Part shown: piece after piece, positions 36,249 through 45,061 of the stretch
Numbering within the stretch: position 1 is the first letter of the stretch
How the letters are laid out: each line of letters starts with the position of its first letter
DNA from: Desulfobulbaceae bacterium DB1
GTDB lineage: Bacteria; Desulfobacterota; Desulfobulbia; Desulfobulbales; SURF-16
Assembly: GCA_001914235.1 (NCBI GenBank)
Contig: MQUF01000014.1
Location: 128,005 to 192,004 of the forward strand
Reading direction: 5' to 3'
DNA length: 64,000 nucleotides
The notes under the pieces: generated by a model
Seen by the model: only the letters and a program-made list of their open reading frames with translations
Databases searched by the model: none
Told to the model about the DNA's origin: nothing
Translations under genes and position numbers: made by a program

Positions 36249-36387
36249 TCGCCAGCGTTCAGCCGAGGAGCCAACACGCTGTCTGGGGGTGTTTGTCTTC
36301 CTCCACGGCGGCTGAGCGGCGACTTCGTCGTTTTGCAAACAATGACGACGATTTTTTGAGCATCCGGCGAAACGCGAGGCCGTAAAG

Positions 36388-37545
36388 ATGGATTCGATCA
36401 TGCCGCGACAAGAAGGATTGGCCGCCTCCGGCGATTTTTTCAGCCGCCCGGCAGACGGGACGCTTTGTTTGCGGCTTGCTGGAAACTGGCCGGCCGGGAA
36501 TCTGCCCTTGACGTTTCAGGCAGTGGCTGCTGAATTCGCAGCCGCGCCGACGTCCCGGCTGCTGTTTGAAACCGGGAATCTTGAGCATTGGGACAGCGGA
36601 CTGCTCACCTTTCTGGCGCGGTTGAAGAAACACTGCGACGAACAGGGCGTCACCTTCGACGACGCCAACCTCCCCTCCGGCGCCCGGCGACTGCTGGCCC
36701 TGGCCGCAGCCGTCCCCGAACGGAAATCCGCCCCCGGCGATCAGGGCAAGACGCCTTTTCTGGAGCGGCTTGCCGATCATGCCATCGACGCATGGAAAAC
36801 AGTCGTTGAGATGCTGGATTTCCTCGGCGAGGCAACGGTTGCCTGCGGTCGGCTGCTCACCGGCCGGGTCCGCTTCCGTCCCGGGGATCTGCTGCTCATC
36901 ATGCAGGAATGCGGTGCCCAGGCCTTGCCCATCGTCTCCCTCATCAGCCTTTTGGTGGGGCTGATCCTCGCCTTTGTCGGCGCGATACAGCTCTCCATGT
37001 TCGGCGCCCAGATCTATGTGGCCAGCCTGGTGGGCATCTCCGTTGTCCGGGTCATGGGGGCCATCATGACCGGCATCATCATGGCGGGGCGAACCGGCGC
37101 CGCCTTTGCCGCCCGGCTCGGCACCATGCAGGTCAACGAGGAAATCGACGCCCTGGTCACCCTCGGCATCTCGCCGATGGAATTTCTCGTGCTTCCCCGC
37201 ATTCTGGCCCTGGCCGTCATGATGCCGCTGCTTTGCCTCTATGCCGACCTGATGGGAATTCTGGGCGGACTGTTTGTCGGCGTCTTTATGCTCGACCTGA
37301 ACGTGATGGAATATGTCACCATGACGAAAAAGGCGGTGCGACTGCAGGATTTCTGGATCGGACTGTTTCACAGCGGGGTGTTCGGCGTTTTGGTGGCCCT
37401 GGCGGGCTGCCTGCGCGGCATGCAGTGCCGGCGCAGCGCCTCGGCCGTGGGAGACGCCGCCACCTCGGCGGTGGTCACCGGCATTGTCAGCATCATCGTC
37501 GCCACCGCGGTCATTACGGTGGTCTGCAACATTCTGGGGATCTGA
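36388..37545 (+). CDS. MlaE-type lipid ABC permease with N-terminal STAS domain
   Basis: The 385-aa protein begins with a MlaB-like STAS domain (residues about 25-110: LCLRLAGNWPAGNLP, HWDSGLLTFLARLKKHC) joined to a MlaE permease of five or six helices, with VSLISLLVGLILAFVGAIQL, VVRVMGAIMTGIIMAGRTGAAFAA and the conserved EEIDALVTLGI loop. In E. coli MlaB and MlaE are separate. It moves phospholipid or hydrophobic substrate across the inner membrane with the ATPase encoded 3 bases downstream. It starts 139 bases after the RND outer-membrane factor. Confidence 0.92.
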   Translation: MDSIMPRQEGLAASGDFFSRPADGTLCLRLAGNWPAGNLPLTFQAVAAEFAAAPTSRLLFETGNLEHWDSGLLTFLARLKKHCDEQGVTFDDANLPSGARRLLALAAAVPERKSAPGDQGKTPFLERLADHAIDAWKTVVEMLDFLGEATVACGRLLTGRVRFRPGDLLLIMQECGAQALPIVSLISLLVGLILAFVGAIQLSMFGAQIYVASLVGISVVRVMGAIMTGIIMAGRTGAAFAARLGTMQVNEEIDALVTLGISPMEFLVLPRILALAVMMPLLCLYADLMGILGGLFVGVFMLDLNVMEYVTMTKKAVRLQDFWIGLFHSGVFGVLVALAGCLRGMQCRRSASAVGDAATSAVVTGIVSIIVATAVITVVCNILGI

Positions 37546-37548
37546 GCC

Positions 37549-38352
37549 ATGGCGACTCCTTCTTCCTCTTCCCCGCCGGCCATCGTGGTGAACAACCTGA
37601 CCATGGCCTACGGTGAACGGGTCATCCAGCGGGACCTCGCTTTCACCGTGAACCGTGGGGACATCTTCATCATCATGGGGGGAAGCGGCTGCGGCAAGAG
37701 CACCCTGCTGCGCCATCTCATCGGACTTCAGCAACCCGCGGCCGGTGAGGTGCTTTATGACGGAACCGATTTCTGGCAGCTGCCGCCCGATGAGCGGCAA
37801 CGGATCATGCGCCGCTTCGGGGTTCTCTACCAGAGCGGCGCCCTCTGGAGTTCCATGACCCTGGCGGAGAATGTGGCCCTGCCCCTGGAGGAGTATACGG
37901 AATTGTCGAAAGGCGAGATCCTGGAGCTGGTTTCCTTCAAGCTGGCGCTGGTTGGGCTGGCCGGTTTTGAGGATTATTACCCGAGCGAGATCAGCGGCGG
38001 CATGAAGAAGCGGGCCGGCCTGGCCCGAGCCATGGCGCTTGATCCCGACATCCTCTTTTTCGACGAGCCGTCGGCCGGGCTCGATCCCATCAGCTCCCGC
38101 ATGCTGGACGACCTGATCATCGAGCTGCGGGACAGCCTCGGCGCAACCGTGGTGGTTGTCACCCACGAATTGCCGAGCATCTTCGCCATCGGCACCAATT
38201 CCGTGTTTCTCGATGCCGGAACCAGGACCATGATCGCGTCCGGCGATCCCGGACGATTGCTGGCTGAATCAGATAATGCGCTAGTCAAGCGATTTCTCAC
38301 CCGGGGCGGCGTCGACCGCTCCCGGGCGGACATTTCTCAAACGGAGGCGTAA
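37549..38352 (+). CDS. MlaF-type ABC ATPase
   Basis: The 267-aa ATPase contains Walker A GGSGCGKST, the Q loop LYQSGALWSSMT, signature SEISGGMKKRAGLARA and Walker B DILFFDEPSAGLDP, the Mla/Ttg2A form. It powers the MlaE permease, whose gene ends 3 bases before it. The C-terminal tail (about 25 residues) is typical of MlaF, which uses it for regulation. Confidence 0.95.
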   Translation: MATPSSSSPPAIVVNNLTMAYGERVIQRDLAFTVNRGDIFIIMGGSGCGKSTLLRHLIGLQQPAAGEVLYDGTDFWQLPPDERQRIMRRFGVLYQSGALWSSMTLAENVALPLEEYTELSKGEILELVSFKLALVGLAGFEDYYPSEISGGMKKRAGLARAMALDPDILFFDEPSAGLDPISSRMLDDLIIELRDSLGATVVVVTHELPSIFAIGTNSVFLDAGTRTMIASGDPGRLLAESDNALVKRFLTRGGVDRSRADISQTEA

Positions 38353-38356
38353 CCTC

Positions 38357-39352
38357 ATGAGTATCAAGGCCAATAAGGCGGTCATCGGCCTGTTTGTCCT
38401 GGGCGCCATCGTCCTGGCCGTGGTCGGCGTGGCGCTCTTCGGTTCGGGGAAATTCTTTTCTCCGACCAAAAAACACGTCATGTACTTCGACGGCTCCGTC
38501 AAGGGTCTGTCGATCGGGGCACCGGTGCTTTTCCGCGGGGTCAAGATCGGCTCCGTGATCGATATCATCCTGCAGGGGAACCTGCGGGACATGTCGTTCA
38601 CCGTGCCGGTCATCGTGGAGATTGACATGAACAGGTTTCATGTAACCAATGGGTCGGTCAAATCAATCGACTATCACCAGGCCCTCATTGACCGGGGGCT
38701 GCGAGCTCAGTTGCAGAGTCAGAGTCTGGTCACCGGCCAGCTCACGGTCGACATCGATTTCCGTCCCGAAAAACCGGCCCGGTTCTTTTCCGACAGAACA
38801 GGCTACCCGCAGATTCCGACTATCCCGTCCACCGCCGAGGAGTTTGCGCAAAAGATCGAGGAGCTTCCCCTCCAGCAGCTGGTGGAACGGGCCAATGCGG
38901 TGCTGGGCGGATTGGAACGGTTGGTGAATTCACCTGAAGTGCAGGATGGGCCTCGCACCCTGAGTCTGGCGGCGGCCGATGCACGGGCACTGATCGAACG
39001 AGTCGAGCGCGAGGTGGGGCTGTTGTCGACCGATGCCCGCAAGACAATCACTGCGGCGACGACCGCCATCCAGCACGTCGACAATGTGCTGGCCTTTGAG
39101 CAAGGGGCGCCGGCCGAATTGGTGAACAACCTGAACCAGACCCTGACCGATGCCCGCAAGTCACTCGGCAAGTTCGACGAAACCCTTGACACGATCCAAC
39201 GAACCGCGACGGACGAACGGTCACAGTATCAGCTCCGGCACGCCCTCATGGAGCTGGGGGAAACGTCCCGCGCCCTTGCCGCCCTGGTCGATTATCTGAA
39301 CCGGCATCCCGAATCCCTGCTGCGCGGAAAAACCAATCTGGAGGAAAAATGA
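38357..39352 (+). CDS. MCE-domain substrate-binding protein (MlaD type)
   Basis: The 331-aa protein has one N-terminal membrane helix (IGLFVLGAIVLAVVGVALFG), one MCE domain (about 40-120: YFDGSVKGLSIGAPVLFRGVKIG), and a long helical C-terminal region that could form a tunnel toward the outer membrane, as in LetB or YebT-like proteins with fewer domains. The single MCE domain plus long helix is closer to the MlaD/Mce type of Gram-negative exporters than to the multi-domain PqiB. It is 4 bases after the ATPase and overlaps the lipoprotein gene by 4. Confidence 0.9.
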   Translation: MSIKANKAVIGLFVLGAIVLAVVGVALFGSGKFFSPTKKHVMYFDGSVKGLSIGAPVLFRGVKIGSVIDIILQGNLRDMSFTVPVIVEIDMNRFHVTNGSVKSIDYHQALIDRGLRAQLQSQSLVTGQLTVDIDFRPEKPARFFSDRTGYPQIPTIPSTAEEFAQKIEELPLQQLVERANAVLGGLERLVNSPEVQDGPRTLSLAAADARALIERVEREVGLLSTDARKTITAATTAIQHVDNVLAFEQGAPAELVNNLNQTLTDARKSLGKFDETLDTIQRTATDERSQYQLRHALMELGETSRALAALVDYLNRHPESLLRGKTNLEEK

Positions 39353-39960
39353 GAAGAAGGCTTTGTTCCCCGGCAACTGTTGTGCTTTTGCTCGCTGCGG
39401 CCATCGGGCTCGCGGCCTGCGGCAGCACGGCCCAATCCCGTTTTTACACCCTTTCATCCCTGGCCGTTTCCGGCGAATCGCACCATGCTCCAGCCGGGAA
39501 ACAGCGGCAGATCATCGGTATCGGCCCCATTGCCCTGGCAAAATACCTCGACCACCCGGCCATTACCACCCGCAGCGGGGCCAACACCCTGCACCGGGCC
39601 GAACTGGACCGCTGGGGCGGCTCGCTTGCCGACGAGGTGAGCCGGGTGCTGGTGGAAAACATGAGGCAGTTGCTGTCCGGCGAGGGGTATCTTGTCCTGC
39701 CGTGGCTGGAGACGGCAGCCGTCAACTACCGGGTGCAGCTCAACATCACCCGTTTCGAGGCGACCCCGGAAGGGCGGGTGGAGCTCAACGCCGCCTGGCT
39801 GCTCCACGGGCAGGAAGGAAACATTCCGCTTGCCTCGGGGGATGCCGCTTTTGTCGAGCCGGTGCAGGGGGAAGGCTACCCGGCGATATCGGCGGCCATG
39901 AGCCGTGCCCTGGCCGAACTGAGCCGCCGGATCGCCGTGGAGATTGCGGACCGTGGGTAA
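39349..39960 (+). CDS. ABC-type transport auxiliary lipoprotein (PqiC-like)
   Basis: The 203-aa lipoprotein (lipobox IGLAAC) continues with SRFYTLSSLAV and IGIGPIALAKYLDHPAITTRSGANTLHRAELDRWGGSLADEV, a pattern that defines the PF03886 auxiliary family (core RAELDRWGGSLADEV). In the Pqi system this partner sits in the outer membrane and receives the MCE tunnel. It starts within the last codons of the mlaD-type gene (ATGA overlap). Confidence 0.9.
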   Translation: MRRRLCSPATVVLLLAAAIGLAACGSTAQSRFYTLSSLAVSGESHHAPAGKQRQIIGIGPIALAKYLDHPAITTRSGANTLHRAELDRWGGSLADEVSRVLVENMRQLLSGEGYLVLPWLETAAVNYRVQLNITRFEATPEGRVELNAAWLLHGQEGNIPLASGDAAFVEPVQGEGYPAISAAMSRALAELSRRIAVEIADRG

Positions 39961-40042
39961 CGCCGCTGCTGATGATACCCGCAAATTCGTTGACCTGCTG
40001 TTCTTCAACGGGCATCCGGCTATCCGTAAATCGAGCTTTCTG

Positions 40043-41539
40043 ATGATGAAAACAACGTCGGCGGAAAAAATATTTTCAGTGATGACAACCGGCGTGGTGC
40101 TGACCGTGTCGGTGATTGTCGGCCTGGTCGGTTGCGCCGCTGTCGGGCCTGATTACGTCCCGCCGGAAACCGGCGCTCCTGCTGCCTGGCACACCGATCT
40201 GCGGGGTGGTGTGGCGGCGGAAAGCCCGGACCCACGGCTGCTGGCCGGCTGGTGGGCAACCTTGGACGATCCGCTGCTGAGCGGTCTCATCGAACAGGCG
40301 CTGAACGCCAATCTCGATGTCGGACAGGCTAAGGCCAGGGTGCGGGAGGCGCGTGCCCGGCGCGGCATCAGCCAGGCCGGGCGGTCTCCGACCCTGGACG
40401 CCGGCGGCTCGGCCACCCGGAGTAAGAGCAGCGAAAACAGTGGTGGAGGGGCGACGCGCAGTTTTTACGCAGCGAGTTCCGACGCCGGCTGGGAGGTGGA
40501 CATCTTCGGCGGCGTGCGGCGCGGCGTGGAGGCGGCTGAGGCGGATCTGGCCGCAAGCCGGGAGGAGCTGCGGGACGTACTGGTGACGCTCATTGCCGAG
40601 GTGGCGCTCAATTACCTGGATACCCGCACCTATCAGTCCCGTCTGGCCGTGGCTGAAGACAACCTGGCCATTCAGCAGCAGACCTTTGAGCTGATCCGCT
40701 CACGCTATGAAGCGGGACTGGGTGATGAACTGGCACTGCAGCAGGCGCGCTCCAGCCTGGAAAGCACCCGGGCCCAGATCCCCGTCCTGCGCAGCGGTCT
40801 GGAAGAGGCGAAGAACCGCTTGGCCGTGCTGACCGGGAAGGCTCCCGGCGGGGTGCATGACCTGCTGGCCGAAAGAAAACCGATTCCCGTCATCCCGCCC
40901 ATGGTGGCGGTGGGGGTACCGGCCGAGACCCTGCGGCAGCGACCGGATATCCGCCGGGCGGAACGCAGTCTCGCCGCCCAGACCGCCCGTGTCGGAGCGG
41001 CCACGGCGGATTTCTACCCCAAGTTTCGGCTGGCCGGCTCCATCGGCCTTGAATCCCTCAAATCGGCAGAGCTGTTCCAGTCCGCAAGCCAAGCCTGGAA
41101 CATCGGGCCTTCCGTTTCCTGGAACATTTTTGATGCGGGCGCCATCCGACAAAACATAGAGGTGCAGTCCGCCATTGGGGAGCAGTATCTGCTCGCCTAT
41201 GAAGCAGCAATTCTGGGCGCGCTGGAAGAGGTGGAAAACGCCCTCAGCGCCTATGTCGAAGAACAGCTGCGCCGGGAACGGCTGCTTGTTGCGGTGGATG
41301 CCGCGCGCCAGGCCGAGGCCCTTGCCGCAAACCAGTATAGTGCCGGACTGGTTGATTTCACCATCGTGCTGGACGCCCAGCGCACCCTGCTTTCCTTTGA
41401 GGATCAGTTGGCGGAAAGCGACGGCGCCGTCGTTTCGGGATTGATCCGTTTGTACAAGGCCCTGGGCGGAGGATGGCAGGCCGCGGCTCCGGCAACAGAG
41501 CCGCAAGCGGTGGGAAAAAGGGAAAATGACAAGGAGTAA
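40043..41539 (+). CDS. second outer-membrane factor, NodT family
   Basis: The 498-aa protein is a TolC-type lipoprotein: lipobox VGLVGC followed by AAVGPDYVPPETGAPAAWH, two repeat halves, and RQRPDIRRAERSLAAQTARVGAATADFYPKFRL (core RQRPDIRRAER). The last residues are low-complexity. The start is uncertain: ATG codons lie at 40043, 40046 and 40082, none with a strong ribosome site, and the frame is open to 39944. It probably serves the MacAB genes that follow, giving the operon two separate outer-membrane ducts. Confidence 0.88.
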   Translation: MMKTTSAEKIFSVMTTGVVLTVSVIVGLVGCAAVGPDYVPPETGAPAAWHTDLRGGVAAESPDPRLLAGWWATLDDPLLSGLIEQALNANLDVGQAKARVREARARRGISQAGRSPTLDAGGSATRSKSSENSGGGATRSFYAASSDAGWEVDIFGGVRRGVEAAEADLAASREELRDVLVTLIAEVALNYLDTRTYQSRLAVAEDNLAIQQQTFELIRSRYEAGLGDELALQQARSSLESTRAQIPVLRSGLEEAKNRLAVLTGKAPGGVHDLLAERKPIPVIPPMVAVGVPAETLRQRPDIRRAERSLAAQTARVGAATADFYPKFRLAGSIGLESLKSAELFQSASQAWNIGPSVSWNIFDAGAIRQNIEVQSAIGEQYLLAYEAAILGALEEVENALSAYVEEQLRRERLLVAVDAARQAEALAANQYSAGLVDFTIVLDAQRTLLSFEDQLAESDGAVVSGLIRLYKALGGGWQAAAPATEPQAVGKRENDKE

Positions 41540-41546
41540 GGCAAAC

Positions 41547-42833
41547 ATGGGACAGGATGCGGAGCTGGAAAAATCACTGACGCTGGAGCCGCCGCCGGGC
41601 AGGGGAGGCTTGCTGAAACGGTTGCTGCTTTGGGGGCTGTTGCTGCTGGTCGTCATCGTTGTCGTGTTCCGGTGGAATGCCGGGCAAAACGGCCAGGCCG
41701 TCGATTACAAGACCGTGGCCGCCCAGCGCGGTGATCTCACCGTCATCGTCACCGCCACCGGGAAACTGCAACCCACCAACCAGGTGGATGTCGGTTCCGA
41801 GGTTTCCGGCACCATTGCCGCCGTGTTCGTCGATTACAACGACACGGTGACGGCCGGCCAAACCCTGGCGCGGCTGGACACCACCACGCTCGCGGCCCAG
41901 GTCAACCAGTCCGGGGCCGCGGTGGAATCGGCCCGGTCCAATCTGCTGCAGGCCCAGGCCACCCTGTTTGAGGCCCAAAATGATTTGGCACGACTGGCCC
42001 ATGTCCGGCAGCTCAGCGGCGGCAAAATGCCTTCCCGTCAGGAATTCGATGCGGCCGAGGCAAACCTCAAACGCGCCCGGGCCAACGAGGCGGTGATTCA
42101 AGCAAATATCGCCGCGGCCGAGGCAAATCACCGGGTGGATCAGTCCAATCTGGCAAAGGCCACCATCCTTTCGCCCGTTGATGGGGTGGTGCTCGTGCGC
42201 AGCGCGGAGCCGGGCCAGACCGTGGCCGCCTCCCTGCAGGCGCCGGTGCTCTTCACCCTGGCCGAGGATCTCACCAAAATGGAACTCCATGTGGACGTGG
42301 ATGAAGCTGACGTCGGTCAGGTCAAGGAGGGCCAACAGGCCGAGTTCACGGTGGATGCCTATCCGGACCGGGTCTTTCCCGCCCAGATCACCCAGGTGCG
42401 TTACGGCGCCCAGGCCAGCGAGGGGGTGGTGACCTACCTCACCGTGCTCAACGTGGACAACGCGGATCTCTCCCTGCGGCCCGGCATGACCGCCACGGCT
42501 GACATTGTCGTCAAGCAGGTACGGGAGGCGGTGCTGGTGCCCAACGCCGCCCTGCGCTATGCCCCGCAGCAGCAGGAGGAGGAACAGCAGGTCGGCACCG
42601 AAGGCGGCAGTCTGGTCAGCAAGCTTTTTCCCCGGCCTTCCCGCACCAGGCCGAAGAAAACCGAGGACAACGGCACCAGGAAAAATCAGCGGGTCTGGAC
42701 CCTGCGTGGAGGCCGGCCCGAGGCCGTGCCGGTCGTCACCGGCGCCACCAGCGGCATCATGACCGAGATCACCAGCGGCGAGGTCACTGTCGGCATGCCG
42801 CTCATCGTGGAAGCTGTCGGCAAAGGGGAATAA
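41547..42833 (+). CDS. macA: MacA-type periplasmic adaptor
   Basis: The 428-aa adaptor has one N-terminal anchor helix (LLKRLLLWGLLLLVVIVVVF) and a MacA-like layout: VTATGKLQPTNQVDVGSEVSG, a coiled-coil with SNLLQAQATLFEAQNDLARL, and the barrel with SPVDGVVLVRSAEPGQTVAAS. Adaptors with this anchor pair with MacB. AAGGAG lies 10 bases before the ATG at 41547; an ATG at 41526 overlaps the previous gene. It is 2 bases ahead of the ATPase gene. Confidence 0.9.
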   Translation: MGQDAELEKSLTLEPPPGRGGLLKRLLLWGLLLLVVIVVVFRWNAGQNGQAVDYKTVAAQRGDLTVIVTATGKLQPTNQVDVGSEVSGTIAAVFVDYNDTVTAGQTLARLDTTTLAAQVNQSGAAVESARSNLLQAQATLFEAQNDLARLAHVRQLSGGKMPSRQEFDAAEANLKRARANEAVIQANIAAAEANHRVDQSNLAKATILSPVDGVVLVRSAEPGQTVAASLQAPVLFTLAEDLTKMELHVDVDEADVGQVKEGQQAEFTVDAYPDRVFPAQITQVRYGAQASEGVVTYLTVLNVDNADLSLRPGMTATADIVVKQVREAVLVPNAALRYAPQQQEEEQQVGTEGGSLVSKLFPRPSRTRPKKTEDNGTRKNQRVWTLRGGRPEAVPVVTGATSGIMTEITSGEVTVGMPLIVEAVGKGE

Positions 42834-42835
42834 TT

Positions 42836-43558
42836 ATGACGGCCCAGGCGGCGACAGGGCGTCATCCCCTGGTGGAACTGCAGGGGGTGACCAAGGTGTA
42901 CGGCAGCGGCACGGCGGCCATGCAGGCCCTGCGCGGGGTGGACCTGCGCATCGACCAGGGTGATTTCGTGGCGGTCATGGGGCCGAGCGGTTCCGGCAAA
43001 TCCACCTGCATGAATATTCTCGGCTGCCTTGATACGCCCACTGACGGCAGATATCTCTTCCGCAACGTCGAGGTAGGTGCGCTGAGCAGAAACCAGCGGG
43101 CCATGCTGCGGCGCCATCAACTGGGATTTGTTTTCCAGGGCTTCAACCTGCTGAACCGTACCTCGGCCCTGGAAAATGTCGAGCTGCCGCTCATCTACCG
43201 GGGCATCAAGGCCGAGGAGCGCCACCGCCGGGCCGGCGCGGCGCTGGCAGCCGTTGGTTTGGCAGGCTGGGAACACCACACGCCGGGCGAACTCTCCGGC
43301 GGCCAGCAGCAGCGGGTGGCCATCGCCCGGGCCATTGTCACCGAGCCGGCCGTGCTGCTGGCCGACGAACCGACCGGCAACCTGGATACGGCCCGCAGTC
43401 TGGAGATCATGGATCTGCTCACCTCCTTTAACCGGGAGCAGGGCATCACCATCATCATGGTCACCCATGAACAGGAAATGGCCCGGTTTGCCGGGCGGGT
43501 GGTGCAGTTCCGGGACGGCCTGGTCCTGGTGGACCAGGCAAACGGGGAGGCGGGCTGA
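42836..43558 (+). CDS. MacB/LolD-type ABC ATPase
   Basis: The 240-aa ATPase has Walker A GPSGSGKST, Q-loop FVFQGFNLLNRTSALENVELPL (core VFQGFNLL), signature LSGGQQQRVAIARA and Walker B VLLADEPTGNLD, all diagnostic of the MacB/LolD group. In E. coli MacB the ATPase and permease are one chain; here they are separate genes that overlap by one base. Confidence 0.95.
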   Translation: MTAQAATGRHPLVELQGVTKVYGSGTAAMQALRGVDLRIDQGDFVAVMGPSGSGKSTCMNILGCLDTPTDGRYLFRNVEVGALSRNQRAMLRRHQLGFVFQGFNLLNRTSALENVELPLIYRGIKAEERHRRAGAALAAVGLAGWEHHTPGELSGGQQQRVAIARAIVTEPAVLLADEPTGNLDTARSLEIMDLLTSFNREQGITIIMVTHEQEMARFAGRVVQFRDGLVLVDQANGEAG

Positions 43559-44763
43559 TGCTGGCCAATACACTGCTTCTCGCCCTGCGGGAGATCCGGC
43601 GCAACGTGCTGCGCTCCTTTCTCACCATTCTCGGTATCGTCATCGGCGTGGCCGCGGTCATCGTCATGGTTACCATCGGCAGCGGCGCCACGGCCCAGGT
43701 CACCGAGCAGATCGCCAGTCTCGGCAGCAACCTGCTCATGGTGCGGGTCGGCCAGCACATGGGGCCGGGCCAGACCACCAGCGCTCCTCCCTTTGATCTG
43801 GACGATGCCCACGCCATCCTGCGGGAAATTCCCGCCGTGGCCGCGGTCGCCCCTTCTTCCTCCCAAAGGATCACCGCTGTTTACGGCAACGCCAACTGGT
43901 CCACCACTGCCACCGGCATTGACAACACGTTCTTTACGGTGCGCAACTGGGAGGTGCAGTCCGGCCGCCGGTTCCTGGAGACGGAACTGCGGGCCGGCAA
44001 GGCGGTCTGCGTTATCGGCGCCACAATCGGCAAGGAGCTGTTCGGCGAAATGGACCCCATTGACAGCAGCATCCGGCTGGGCACTTTCTCCTGCCAGGTC
44101 ATCGGCGTGCTGGAGGCCAAGGGCCAGTCTACCTTTGGTTCCGATCAGGACGATCTGGTGCTGGTGCCGCTGCGCACCTTTCAGCGGCGCATTGCCGGCA
44201 ATCAGGACATCAGCCTGATCCAGGTGTCGGTGGCCGAGGGCAGGTCAACGGACAAGGCCAAAAGCGATATCGAGGAGCTGCTGCGCATCCGGCGACACAT
44301 CGTCGGCGCGGAAAACGATAATTTTCAGGTGCGGGACATGAAGGAAATCACCAGAATGCTCACCGGCACCACCCAGATCCTCACCACCCTGCTGGGCGCG
44401 GTGGCGGCGGTCAGCCTGCTGGTGGGCGGCATCGGCATCATGAACATCATGCTGGTGTCGGTGACGGAACGCACCAGGGAGATCGGCATACGACTTGCCA
44501 TCGGCGCCCTCGAACGCGAGGTGCTGCTGCAGTTTCTCGTGGAGGCGGTGGTGCTCTCCTCCTTCGGCGGCGTGATCGGCATCCTGCTCGCCGTCAGCGG
44601 CTCCATCGGCCTGGCCCGGCTGCTGCGGATTCCCTTTATTTTCAACCCCGGTATCATGGTCATCGCCTTTTTCTTTTCCGCCGCCGTTGGTGTCATCTTC
44701 GGCTTTTTTCCGGCCAGAAAGGCGGCCCGTCTCGACCCCATTGACGCCCTGCGCCATGAATAG
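43558..44763 (+). CDS. MacB-type ABC permease
   Basis: The 401-aa permease has an N-terminal helix (residues about 20-45, FLTILGIVIGVAAVIVMVTIG), a large periplasmic MacB_PCD domain, and three C-terminal helices including LLVGGIGIMNIMLVSVTERTREIGIR, the hallmark coupling segment of the family. It ends with PARKAARLDPIDALR. It uses ATP to drive export of substrates through the NodT-type channel from the periplasm. It is the last gene of the long plus-strand series. Confidence 0.95.
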   Translation: MLANTLLLALREIRRNVLRSFLTILGIVIGVAAVIVMVTIGSGATAQVTEQIASLGSNLLMVRVGQHMGPGQTTSAPPFDLDDAHAILREIPAVAAVAPSSSQRITAVYGNANWSTTATGIDNTFFTVRNWEVQSGRRFLETELRAGKAVCVIGATIGKELFGEMDPIDSSIRLGTFSCQVIGVLEAKGQSTFGSDQDDLVLVPLRTFQRRIAGNQDISLIQVSVAEGRSTDKAKSDIEELLRIRRHIVGAENDNFQVRDMKEITRMLTGTTQILTTLLGAVAAVSLLVGGIGIMNIMLVSVTERTREIGIRLAIGALEREVLLQFLVEAVVLSSFGGVIGILLAVSGSIGLARLLRIPFIFNPGIMVIAFFFSAAVGVIFGFFPARKAARLDPIDALRHE

Positions 44764-44973
44764 GGCGGCGTCCGCAGCCTCTTGGCGTGGCGTTTCCCGT
44801 GGCAAATACGAATTTGAATATTTTTTGTCGTTTTCCGGCGACAGGATAACCGGCGAGGGGGCATGCGGGAAAAGGGCGGAATGCCGGGGGAAAAAGGCGG
44901 GTAGCCGGATGGCCGCAGGTATTGCTGATTTTTTGTCGCTGCTGCGCAACACCTTTTCCGGTGCGGCAATAAA

Positions 44974-45007
44974 AAACCCCGTTCGCCGGATGCTGCGAAC
45001 GGGGTTT
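44974..45007. terminator. hairpin terminator between convergent genes
   Basis: AAACCCCGTTCGC (44974-44986) pairs perfectly with GCGAACGGGGTTT (44995-45007). On the minus strand it is followed by T-rich sequence (TTTTTTATT), so it best stops the CX3C-protein transcript. It can also stop macB readthrough. Confidence 0.85.
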
Positions 45008-45013
45008 GCGTTA

Positions 45014-45048
45014 ATAAAAGGGCCGGCGGGGGTTTACGGCCCTTTTAT
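45014..45048. terminator. second hairpin terminator between convergent genes
   Basis: ATAAAAGGGCCG (45014-45025) pairs with CGGCCCTTTTAT (45037-45048) and is followed on the plus strand by TT, giving a T-rich tail for the macB transcript. Together with the hairpin just before, it makes a double terminator. Confidence 0.8.
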
Positions 45049-45061
45049 TTCCAGTCGGAAT

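Noticed and set aside
36259-38166. 635-codon minus-strand frame opposite the Mla genes
   Set aside because: It is opposite the MlaE and MlaF genes, with no ribosome site and His/Asp/Gly-rich antisense composition.
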